Shown: positions 26,141-34,732 of the stretch, in pieces
Position numbering within the stretch: the stretch's first letter is position 1
Layout: each line of letters opens with the position of its first letter
From: JAEZBP01 sp963832725
GTDB taxonomy: Bacteria > Myxococcota_A > Polyangia > Polyangiales > Sandaracinaceae
Length of the DNA stretch: 64,000 nucleotides
Assembly (NCBI GenBank): GCA_963832725.1
Contig: CAWHVG010000003.1
Location: 1,612,001-1,676,000 of the forward strand
Direction: 5' to 3'
Made by a program: the position numbers and the translations under genes
The notes under the pieces: generated by a model
Database searches by the model: none
Told to the model about the DNA's origin: nothing
The model's input: the letters and a program-made list of their open reading frames with translations, nothing else

Positions 26141-28325
26141 ATGAGCCACGCTCCCAGCACCACGAACGCATCTCCCGCGGAGGGGCTCGACGGCGTGCTC
26201 GCGCACCTGGCCGAGCACCACCCTGAAGAGGACCCCTCGGTGGTGCGACAGGCGGCGGCGCTGCTCGAAGCGCACGGCGGGGCGCGACCCGACGCCGTGC
26301 CCAGCGCCTACGCCTTCGACACGGCCCGCGTGTTGGCCGGGCTCCGCCTCGACCCGGCCGCGGTCGCCGCGGCGCTGCTCGCCCGCCTGGTCGTCGAAGA
26401 CGGGCTCGACGTGGAGCCGCTCCGCGCCTCGCTCGGAGACGAGATCGCCACGCTCCTCGAAGGCGTCCGCCGGCTCGCCACGATCCGCTGGGATCGGCTC
26501 GAAGAAGAGGAAGCGGAGTCGCTCCGCAAGATGTTCGTCGCGATGGCGCAGGACGTGCGCGTCGTGATGGTCGTGCTCGCGATGCGCGTACAGCGGATGC
26601 GCTCGCTGCGGGACGCAGGCCTCGACGAGGAGGCACGCCACCGCTACGCGCGGGAGACGCTGGAGGTCTTCGCGCCGCTCGCGAACCGGCTCGGGATCTG
26701 GCAGCTCAAGTGGGAGCTCGAGGACGGCGCGCTGCGCGAGCTGGAGCCGGAGACCTACCGGGAGATCACCCGCCTGCTCGCCGAACGGCGCGCAGAGCGG
26801 CAGGCGTTCATCGACGAGGTCGTCTCCACCCTCAAGGCGAAAATCGCCGAAGAAGGGATCCACGCGACCGTCAAGGGCCGCGCCAAGCACATCTACAGCA
26901 TCTACAAGAAGATGCAGCGCAAAGAGCTGGACTTTCAGCAGCTCTACGATATCAGTGCCGTCCGCGTAATCACCGATCGCGTGCAAGACTGTTACGCGAT
27001 TCTGGGGCTGGTCCACGCCACCTGGGTTCCGGTCCCCAGCGAGTTCGACGACTACGTCGCCAAGCCCAAGGACAACGGCTATCAGTCGCTCCACACGGCC
27101 GTAATCGGACCGCGGGGCCGACCGCTCGAGGTGCAGATCCGGACCCAGCAGATGCACCAGTTCGCCGAGTTCGGCGTCGCCGCGCACTGGGCCTACAAGG
27201 AATCGAAGAGCGGCAAAGCGCTAGCCCAGGACAAGTTCATGCTGCTCCGGCAGCTCATGGACTGGGAGCGTGACGTCTCCGATCCGCACGAGTTCGTCGA
27301 ATCGCTGAAGACCGATCTCTTCGAAGACCAGGTCTACGTGTTCACGCCGGGCGGTGACGTGGTGGATCTTCCGGTGGGCTCGACACCGCTCGACTTCGCC
27401 TATCGCATTCACACCATGGTCGGCCACCGCTGCCGCGGCGCACGGGTGAACGATCAGATTGTCACGCTGGACTCGAGGCTCAAGACCGGCGACCGGGTCG
27501 AGATCCTCACCGACAAGAGCCCGCAGCCGAGCCGCGACTGGATGAACCCGAGCCTCGGCTACCTGAAGACCGCCAGCGCGCGCGGCAAGGTCCGCCAGTG
27601 GTTCCGCAAGCAGAGCCGCGAGCAGTCGGTGCACGACGGCCGCGAGCTGCTCGAGCGCGAGCTGGCGCGCCTCGACCTCGACCACACGACCATCGACGAG
27701 GTCGCGACCGCGCTGAAATACGAGAGCGTCGAAGACCTCTACGCCGCGGTCGGCTACGGCGACCGCAGCACCCAGTCGGTCACCTCGGCCGCGCTCTCGA
27801 CTCGAGCGCGAGAAGGCGCCGGCGAAGCCGACCCTTCCGACCAGCCCGCCGCCGAGCAGCAAAGAGGCAAAACGGGCGGCGAGCGGCCTGCGTCTCGACG
27901 GCGTCGACGACGTGCTCGGCCGGCGCGCGCGCTGCTGCAACCCCGTGCCCGGGGACGACGTGGTGGGCTTCGTCACGCGAGGCCGCGGCATCGCGATCGA
28001 CCTTCGCACCTGCGCGAACGTCGTGAGGACCCCCGAGCCGGAGCGGGTCTTCGACATCGACTGGGGCCCCGACCAGGGCGAGAGCCACGCGGTGGAGGTC
28101 GAGATCCGCGCGCAGGACCGAGCCGGGCTGATGGGCGAGCTGAGCAAGCTCGTCAGCGCGGTCGGCGTGAACATCCAGAGCGCGCGCGCCGAGGGAAACC
28201 GCGGGGGCGCCGCCTGGATCCGACTGAGCCTCGATTGCCGGAGCGCCGACCAGATCGCCCGCGTCCTGGAGCGCCTCGACCGCCACCCGGACGTGCTCGA
28301 GGTTCGCCGGGTCGGCGGTCGCTGA
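26141..28325 (+). CDS. relA: (p)ppGpp synthetase, RelA type; frame break
   Basis: Makes the alarmone (p)ppGpp on stalled ribosomes. The N-terminal pseudo-hydrolase region (about 45-170) has lost the HD metal site: the usual LLHDVVED reads LLARLVVED, and the first His is replaced in SAYAFDTARVL, as in synthetase-only RelA. The synthetase domain follows (RAKHIYSIYKKMQ, LYDISAVRVI, DNGYQSLHT, EVQIRTQQMH), then TGS (VYVFTPGGDVVDLPVGSTPLDFAYRIHT) and a helical region. The frame then breaks near 27790-27815; one base further, the protein continues into a zinc-finger-like ARCCNPVPGDD segment and an ACT domain (EIRAQDRAGLMGELSKL) ending at 28325. It is complete apart from the break. Confidence 0.92.
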
Positions 28326-28479
28326 GCTCGCGCGCTCAGGGGCCACCCCAGGGGACGTCGAGCGCGTTCGCGCAGCGGGCTCGATCACCGAGGTCGTCGC
28401 GCGGGCCTTCCACGCAGCGACGGTTTTCACAGGCGCGGAAGAGACACCACCGCGGCGCGTCAGTGCGGCCACGGAAGCG

Positions 28480-28731
28480 TCAACGAGACTTGCGCCGGAG
28501 ACGGTAGAAGCCGGCGCCCAACCCCAGCAGGCCCGGGAGGCCGCACGCGATGGCGCTCACGACCATGCAGAGGGCGCCGGACTTCGGATCGGCCGGCTCG
28601 TTGGGCGCTACGATCATGCCGATCCCGATCAACGTCACGAAGCCCGTGAAGCCGAGGCCGAACACCCCCAACCCGAGCGAGAGGATCGCGAGGGGGTCCT
28701 CGCCGGATCCGCGCGGGGCGGCCGGCGACAT
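28480..28731 (-). CDS. small two-helix membrane protein
   Basis: 83 residues from ATG 28731 (MSPAAPRGSGEDPLAIL). Two membrane helices (about 16-38 and 52-76) resemble the DUF4190-like pattern of small integral proteins, ending FYRLRRKSR. After its TGA the same frame stays open for another 42 codons with a Cys-rich stretch (WCLFRACENRRC...RARCANAL) before TGA near 28336. That stretch has no start codon of its own. Function unknown. Confidence 0.55.
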   Translation of the reverse strand: MSPAAPRGSGEDPLAILSLGLGVFGLGFTGFVTLIGIGMIVAPNEPADPKSGALCMVVSAIACGLPGLLGLGAGFYRLRRKSR

Positions 28732-28809
28732 CACGGGGCACGGTGGAACACCCGCGCGCGGAGAACGCGCGCCGTTGTTCGTTCCCTCGGATGCCACTAC
28801 GTCCCGACC

Positions 28810-29610
28810 GTGAGGATGCTCGACGGTGTGCAGTGGCCGCGGCGCGACCTGCGGCGAGAGGACCTGCGGGGCGCGTCGCTCCGCGGCGCGAACCTCCTGG
28901 GCTGCCACCTGGACGACGTCGATCTCCGCGCCGCCGACCTCTTCGGCGCCAACGTCTCGCTGACCTCGCTGCGCCGCGCCGACCTTCGCGGCGCGCGGCT
29001 CACCAATGCGTCGTTCGCCGGCGCCAATCTCAGGGCAGCGCGTTTGGCCGGCGCGGAGCTCACGTTCTGCGACTTCGGCGGGGCACATCTCGCGTGCGCC
29101 GACTTCGGGCGGCTGCGCCACGACAGCGGCGCCGTGCTCGGCAGGGAGCTCGGCTGCCCGAGCTTCGGCGATGCGCTCGCCTTCCATCCACTCCCCGCCT
29201 CGCGAATGATCGCCGGTCGCACGCTCTTGGCGGTCGATGCCGCGTTCGACGTCTCGCCCTACGCCGACCCCCAAATCGCCGCGCTCCTACGGGCCGAGCA
29301 TTGGGGCGCCTTCGTCCTGGGCGCCATGGCGGTGGCGCGACGGCGGCGCGCCGATTCCGATGCGGAGACGCTACTTCTGAACCGGTTGGGTCCGAGGGAT
29401 GTCGGCGCCGCGGCTGCCGTGGCGCTGCTCCGAGCCGCTCACGCGCCGGAGGTGCTGATCGGACGCTGTCCGGCGCTGGTCACCGAGCCGGGTGTAGGTG
29501 GTCCCTACCGGGGCTGCATCCGGTGGGCGCCGCTGGTGCAGCAGCGGCTCGATCGCATCGGGTCGTGGCCATCTCCCGATGAGCGGCCTCAGCCGATCCC
29601 CTGGGGCTAG
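28810..29610 (+). CDS. pentapeptide-repeat protein
   Basis: 266 residues from GTG 28810 (ATG at 28816 is an alternative). Residues about 10-100 are pentapeptide repeats of the A(D/N)LxG type: EDLRGASLRGANLLGCHLDD, RRADLRGARLTNASFAGANL, RLAGAELTFCDFGGAHLA. These fold as a right-handed quadrilateral beta-helix. The C-terminal 160 residues are a separate helical domain, not recognised, ending RPQPIPWG. There are no signal or membrane segments. Some pentapeptide proteins mimic DNA and protect gyrase, but this is not implied here. Confidence 0.82.
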   Translation: MRMLDGVQWPRRDLRREDLRGASLRGANLLGCHLDDVDLRAADLFGANVSLTSLRRADLRGARLTNASFAGANLRAARLAGAELTFCDFGGAHLACADFGRLRHDSGAVLGRELGCPSFGDALAFHPLPASRMIAGRTLLAVDAAFDVSPYADPQIAALLRAEHWGAFVLGAMAVARRRRADSDAETLLLNRLGPRDVGAAAAVALLRAAHAPEVLIGRCPALVTEPGVGGPYRGCIRWAPLVQQRLDRIGSWPSPDERPQPIPWG

Positions 29611-29835
29611 CGCAGCACCGAGCGTCGTTTACCGTCCTTTGCAGGAGAGCGGTTCGTCGACACGCTCGACGCCGAGGAACGAACGCCGGTCGACGACGAT
29701 GGTCGGCGGACGCCGATTCGATCTGGTCCCGATCTTCGCGAGGACGGATCAACTGGCGACCCGCCTGAACGGATCGAAAAGGTGGCAGCGACGCCCGCGG
29801 CGCGAGGGCCGATCGCGCTCCGTGCGATGGGGAGT

Positions 29836-29841
29836 TAGTCT
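29836..29841 (+). promoter_or_regulatory. candidate -10 TAGTCT, near-leaderless start
   Basis: TAGTCT ends eight bases before the ATG at 29850. Confidence 0.35.
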
Positions 29842-29849
29842 CACGCCCC

Positions 29850-30548
29850 ATGGGCATCGACGACACCGCTCTCACCATCTGGCAGACCACCAAGCCGCCG
29901 CTCGGACTCCTGATGGCCGGCCGCGCGACCGAAATGCTCGCGGCGCCGCTGTCGGAGCCGCTGCGCGCACCTTTCGGGGCGCTCTTCGACGCGCTCGCTG
30001 GGTGGTGGCCCAGGCGGGCGCGCGCCACGCAAGAGATCTACGAGCACGAGTTTCGGGCGTGTCTGGACGTCGGAACGGCGCACGAGGAGGCGAACCCGGC
30101 GCTCACCGGCGCGTACGTCCAGATGACCGCGCTGCTGAAGCTCGCGCCGCGCAGCCTTCCGCGCGATCGCTTCTACGACATGGGCGAGGAGGACTTCGCG
30201 ATGTTGCTCCGCCAGGCGGCGAAGGCGACCCGCCTTCCTCTCGCGCAGCTCGACGCCCGCCTCTCGTTCGTGCTCGAGCGCGCCAAGGAGCGGGAGCCGT
30301 GGACCGCGCTCATCGCCCGCACGGCCCGGATGCGTTGGGAACGCGGCGCCCCTTGGGGAAAGCTGGACAAGCGGATTCGAGACCTCGCGTCGCTCGCCGA
30401 CCTCGGCGCCGAAGCCTCTTGGGTGACCGTGGGGGCGCAGAAAGCGTTGGAGCTTCGGCTCGATGGGACCAAGCGAACGACCGTGCTGCAACCGGAGGAG
30501 CTGGCGGCACTGCAATCCGTGATCCCGAGCATCTCCGAGCCCGGCTGA
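29850..30548 (+). CDS. hypothetical helical protein
   Basis: 232 residues, predicted mostly helical, with no signal peptide. Basic and aromatic residues cluster in the middle (AGWWPRRARATQEIYEHEFRA). I do not recognise a family. It lies 139 bp upstream of the LRR gene on the same strand and may be transcribed with it. The initiation site is supported by a candidate -10 just upstream. Confidence 0.65.
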   Translation: MGIDDTALTIWQTTKPPLGLLMAGRATEMLAAPLSEPLRAPFGALFDALAGWWPRRARATQEIYEHEFRACLDVGTAHEEANPALTGAYVQMTALLKLAPRSLPRDRFYDMGEEDFAMLLRQAAKATRLPLAQLDARLSFVLERAKEREPWTALIARTARMRWERGAPWGKLDKRIRDLASLADLGAEASWVTVGAQKALELRLDGTKRTTVLQPEELAALQSVIPSISEPG

Positions 30549-30674
30549 CGGCGCGTTCGAGCGCGGCTGCGGCGAGCCGCCCGATCCCACGGGCGCCAGG
30601 TGCCGACCTTTTCTGACGCGTTCGGCGGCACCGGGCAGACCCATCGACCGTCGTCCGCCCGACACCTGCCGTCC

Positions 30675-30679
30675 AGGAG
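30675..30679 (+). promoter_or_regulatory. Shine-Dalgarno AGGAG selecting a TTG start
   Basis: AGGAG is eight bases from the TTG at 30688-30690 of the LRR gene. Confidence 0.55.
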
Positions 30680-30687
30680 CCCTTGCC

Positions 30688-33543
30688 TTGACCGTCTACG
30701 GATCCGTGAGCGAAGCGCTCCTCGACATTCCGAACGCGACGGAGCTGTGGATCGACTTCGCACGCGGCGGGGAGCTGAGCGATCGAATCGGACAGCTCAC
30801 CGCGCTCCGTGTGCTGCATTTGCAGCATTGCCCGCCCGACTTGGTGTTGCCTCCCTCGCTGCCCGCGCTGGAGTCACTCAGCCTCACGGGTGCCGGCGAA
30901 GGCCTGGTGCTCCCCGCCGGGCTCGAGGGCGTGAACGTCGCGCATCTCGAGGTGAGCGCGCTCGACGTGCGGCAGCTCGCGCGCCTGACGGAGCTCGAGT
31001 CGCTGAGCGTGCCGCTGCGGGATATGACCGAGGGCGTCCGCGCGCTCGCCGACGCGCTGCCCGGGCTGAAGCGACTCCGAATCCGCGGCACCGACGGCCA
31101 GCCGAGCACGCTGCCGGCCGAGATCGAGCAGCTCACGACGCTCGAAGCGCTACACCTGGCCGGCGGCGAGCTGCACGATCTGCCCGCGGAGCTGCGCGAG
31201 CTGCCCGAGCTGCGCGAGCTCGGGCTCTACGGGCTGCCGATGCGGACGCTCCCCGAGGTGGTATTTGCCCTGCGACGGCTCGCGGTGCTGCGCGTCGCGC
31301 TCCCGCTGACGGGGCTTCCGCCGGAGATGGTCGCGCTCACCGCCCTCGAGGAGCTGACCCTCGCGGGCTCGCTCAATGGAGGCGCGGTGCTCGAGCGCTT
31401 CGACGAGGCGGGGCGCGCCAAGATGAAGCCGATCCCCCGCGTGCTGCCGGAGCTGACCTCGCTCCGCGCGCTGAACCTCGACCGATGCGGGGTCGTGGAC
31501 GCCGTGCCGCTCTCGACGCTGGTCGGCATCGAGTCGCTCTCGCTCGCGGAAGCGAGCATCCGCACGTGCGCGCCGCTCGCGTCGCTGACGGCGCTCGAGA
31601 CGCTGAGCCTCGAGGGATGCGATGCGCTCGAGGATCTGAGCCCGCTCGCCGCGCTGAAGCAGCTTCACACCCTGAACATCGCGGAGACCCAACCCAAGAG
31701 CCTGGACGCGCTCGCCGAGCTTCCCGCGCTCCGGCATCTCAACGTCGAATACGTCGAGTGCAGAGACATGGCCGCGCTCTATACGCTCTCTCTCGACACG
31801 CTCCGAGCCGACGCCGAGGTCCTCCAGCGCTGGAATCGACGCGAGCGCTCCACGACGCTTCCGACCGCGAACGACATCATCGCCCGGCTCGCGAGCGCGG
31901 ACGACGCCGCCGCGTTCGGGCGCGCGCTCGAGGAGCTGGCGCGCTACGTCGCCGCGGCGTCCAGCCCGGGCGCGAGCGCGCTGGAGACCGTGCTCGGGGC
32001 GCCGGAGGACGAGGACGAGCTGCAAACGCGGCCGCTTCCCCTCGTGGACGCGGGGCTGGCAACGCATTTGACGGAGCTCGGCTCGCGAGCGCTGGCGGCT
32101 CTCTTCGAAGCGACGTTCCGCGACGTCGAGGACAGCTACGCGGCCTCCTGCGTCGCGATCGGCGAGCTGATCCGCCGGCAGGACGTGACCGCCGAGCTCC
32201 GGGTGGTGAAGCAGTTCCAGCGAGCCTGCGCCGACTACGCCGGCGGCCACCGCTTCATGGAAAGCACGGTCCACGATCAGCTCATCGACGACTGCTTTCC
32301 TCAGTTCGAGGCGGCGCCGCTCGCCGAGCTCTTGGAGTGGTGCGACATCGATCACTTGAATCGCGACGGCGGTGACGGGATGGATACGCTCTTCGCGCCC
32401 GCGCTCCGCCGCGCCGGTGACGACGCGACGTTCGAGCGGCTGATGGCACGGCTCGCGCGCTATGCGAAGGAACGAAGCGATCACGGCGCAGTCGAGAGCG
32501 TGGACGCGCTCGCGGACGAGATCCGGGACGCGCTCGAAGGTGCCCGCCGCGAGGCGTTCGAGGAACGTCGAGGCGCCTGGAATGCGGATCTCGCGGCTTC
32601 GCGTGAGCGAGCTCGGATCACCCGCGACGCAGAGAGCGGTGATCCCACCCGCGTCGAGGCCGCGGTGTTGCGCATCGACGCTTTGGGACCGGCCGATTGG
32701 AAGAAGGTCCGGGCCGCGTTCCGCGAGGCCGTCGGTCTGGAAGGCCTGTCCTGGGAAGCGCGGCGACGGCTGCTCACGCACTTCCTCGAGACCGAGGACG
32801 AGCGGGGGACGAGCGCGGCGCTGGCCAGCCTGGCCGCCGAGCACGTGGACCGGCTGCGCGCCGAGCTGACGCGCTCGGAGATCGCGCCGGGGCGGCTGGC
32901 CGAGCATCTGCGTGCGGCGCTGCTCGAGATCGCGCGCGGACCGGTGCGCAGAGAGAGACCGCTGGCGCTTCCGCTCGAGCCGGTCCGCGCGTGGGCGCAC
33001 GACCTGGATGGTATGGACCCGGACGCCTGGCATCGGCGCGAGGTCGCGGCGATGTTCGAGGGCGCGAGCCGCGACCACGATCTGAAGAAGCTCGGCGCGG
33101 GCGTGGACGCGTTGGCCTCACTTGGCGGGCGCCTCGATCTGAGCGACGAAACGGGCACTGCGCTCGCGGGCCTGGTGGGACAGACCGTCCCTCGCGGCCG
33201 AGAGGTGCTGCTCGCGCTGGCCCGACAGCTCCACCGGATCGATCTCGTGCCGCGCCCGCTCGAGCGCATCCTCGCCCAGCTCCTCGCGCTCGCGGTCCTG
33301 TCGAACGACGAAGAGGCGCGGGTGGCGTTGGTCGCGCTCGTTCCCGATCGGATCGAGCACGGCGTGCTCGCCTACAACCTGGCCTGTGACGCGGCACGCC
33401 GGCGCGATCGCAGAGCGCTTCTCGCGTACGTGGGACGCGCGCTCGAGCTCGGGAAGTCGCCCACGCAGCTCCGCACCGACGCGGACTTCGCGCCCTATCG
33501 AGACGACCCGGACTTCGCGGCGCTGCTCGACGCCGCGCTCTGA
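30688..33543 (+). CDS. leucine-rich-repeat protein with C-terminal helical repeats
   Basis: 951 residues. The start is a TTG at 30688 with AGGAG eight bases upstream; no ATG fits better. Residues about 15-365 hold roughly 12-15 LRR units of the bacterial LxxLxxLxLxx type (TALRVLHLQHC, LESLSVPLRDM, TTLEALHLAGGELHDLPAEL, LETLSLEGCDAL). The middle region (about 400-850) is helical and may be HEAT-like. The last 60 residues resemble a final TPR unit (YNLACDAARRRDRRALLAYVGRALELG). No signal or membrane helix is seen, so it is probably cytoplasmic and used for protein binding. Partner unknown. Confidence 0.82.
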   Translation: MTVYGSVSEALLDIPNATELWIDFARGGELSDRIGQLTALRVLHLQHCPPDLVLPPSLPALESLSLTGAGEGLVLPAGLEGVNVAHLEVSALDVRQLARLTELESLSVPLRDMTEGVRALADALPGLKRLRIRGTDGQPSTLPAEIEQLTTLEALHLAGGELHDLPAELRELPELRELGLYGLPMRTLPEVVFALRRLAVLRVALPLTGLPPEMVALTALEELTLAGSLNGGAVLERFDEAGRAKMKPIPRVLPELTSLRALNLDRCGVVDAVPLSTLVGIESLSLAEASIRTCAPLASLTALETLSLEGCDALEDLSPLAALKQLHTLNIAETQPKSLDALAELPALRHLNVEYVECRDMAALYTLSLDTLRADAEVLQRWNRRERSTTLPTANDIIARLASADDAAAFGRALEELARYVAAASSPGASALETVLGAPEDEDELQTRPLPLVDAGLATHLTELGSRALAALFEATFRDVEDSYAASCVAIGELIRRQDVTAELRVVKQFQRACADYAGGHRFMESTVHDQLIDDCFPQFEAAPLAELLEWCDIDHLNRDGGDGMDTLFAPALRRAGDDATFERLMARLARYAKERSDHGAVESVDALADEIRDALEGARREAFEERRGAWNADLAASRERARITRDAESGDPTRVEAAVLRIDALGPADWKKVRAAFREAVGLEGLSWEARRRLLTHFLETEDERGTSAALASLAAEHVDRLRAELTRSEIAPGRLAEHLRAALLEIARGPVRRERPLALPLEPVRAWAHDLDGMDPDAWHRREVAAMFEGASRDHDLKKLGAGVDALASLGGRLDLSDETGTALAGLVGQTVPRGREVLLALARQLHRIDLVPRPLERILAQLLALAVLSNDEEARVALVALVPDRIEHGVLAYNLACDAARRRDRRALLAYVGRALELGKSPTQLRTDADFAPYRDDPDFAALLDAAL

Positions 33544-33666
33544 TCGGACGAGGCGAGGGGATACCGGTCACGTCGGCCGAGGGCGGAGGTCCGTCGCCGG
33601 ATCGGACGAGCGGGGGCAACGGGGTCGATCTGCCCGAGAATCGGCGCAGACGACCGCGACCCGCCT

Positions 33667-34173
33667 TCAGCCGTCGTCGTCGTCGCAGCCGCTCGGCGTG
33701 ACCACGCGCTCGCCGAGATCGGCCAGCCCGCGAGCGGCGTCGCAGCGGCGACCCACCGGATCGTCGAGCTCGCTCACCCAGCGCAGCGCTTCCCGCCAGC
33801 GCGGGTCGTGCACGCTCGAGACGTCGGTGTGCATGAAGCCATCGCTCACGCTGCCGAGCGCGAGCTCGGCAGCGGCCAGAACGGCCACGTGACCGTCGGG
33901 CAGGAAGGTGGCCTCGGCGAACCAGGGCAGCGTCACGTGCTCGGCGACGCCGCGCTGGACGGTCTCCCAGCTCTGTCCGCGATCGGCGCTGACCTGCGTC
34001 TCCCACTCGTCCACCCGCTCACGGAACGAGCTGACCAACCGGTGGCGGAGGCGCACCATGTTCGGGCCGCGGTGCGCGAGCGTCCGATCGTGCCAGCGCG
34101 GCGGCGGCGGATTGCCGCAACCGGCGACCGTCAGCGCGAGGACGGTGAACGCGGCGCTCCATCGGAACTTCAT
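33667..34173 (-). CDS. small lipoprotein of unknown function
   Basis: 168 residues. Lipoprotein signal AFTVLALTVAGCGNPPPP (Cys about 19). The mature part has short beta segments and a W-x-x-V-Q-R-G motif (RGQSWETVQRGVAEHV), slightly like a BNR repeat. A Cys pair near the end (RRCDAARG, SGCDDDDG) could form a disulfide. Divergent from polB across 559 bp. Confidence 0.7.
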   Translation of the reverse strand: MKFRWSAAFTVLALTVAGCGNPPPPRWHDRTLAHRGPNMVRLRHRLVSSFRERVDEWETQVSADRGQSWETVQRGVAEHVTLPWFAEATFLPDGHVAVLAAAELALGSVSDGFMHTDVSSVHDPRWREALRWVSELDDPVGRRCDAARGLADLGERVVTPSGCDDDDG

Positions 34174-34732
34174 CGCGATCGGGCTACGCCGAGGTCCGGC
34201 GAGACATTCCCCCCGCGAGCACGCGGCGCGGCGAACGGGGAGAATGGACCCGGATGGGTGGCCGGAGGGCACGACGGGGCCTGGTGTCGCACACGTCGGT
34301 CGGCCGCGCCAAGGAATCGTGCCGCCTCGGCGCGTCGAGCCACGCGACTCACGCGATCTGCGGCAACTCCGCCCGCTCGGCCTCTCCAGGCGCCGGCCTC
34401 CGCGCGTCGAGCGCGCATCCAGCGGCCTTTCCGACTCGGGCCCGGCCCCACGCTCCACGGCGAGGGGGCAGTCCGGCGAACGCGCATCGTGCGACGGCCG
34501 GGCGCGTGGTCCGCGAGCGCGCGTCGTGCGACGATCTTCGCCGACGCGCGTGTCCCACCCTCGAGGGCGAGGGTCAGTGCCCGTCCCGTGGTCTACCCTT
34601 CGGCTCGATCGCGCCACCACCGGGCACCGGGCGAGCGCCGCCGCCATCCGGAGCCGAGAGGACCACGGTTCGAAGGCCCGGCCGAGCGGGCCGCGCTCCT
34701 CCGCGGCTCGTTCCCCTCGCGAGACACCCGCT
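34174..34732. other. 559-bp gene-free region upstream of polB
   Basis: No gene seen. Around 34478-34535 an imperfect direct repeat of GCGCATCGTGCGACG type occurs twice. No clear -10 was identified for polB. Confidence 0.4.
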
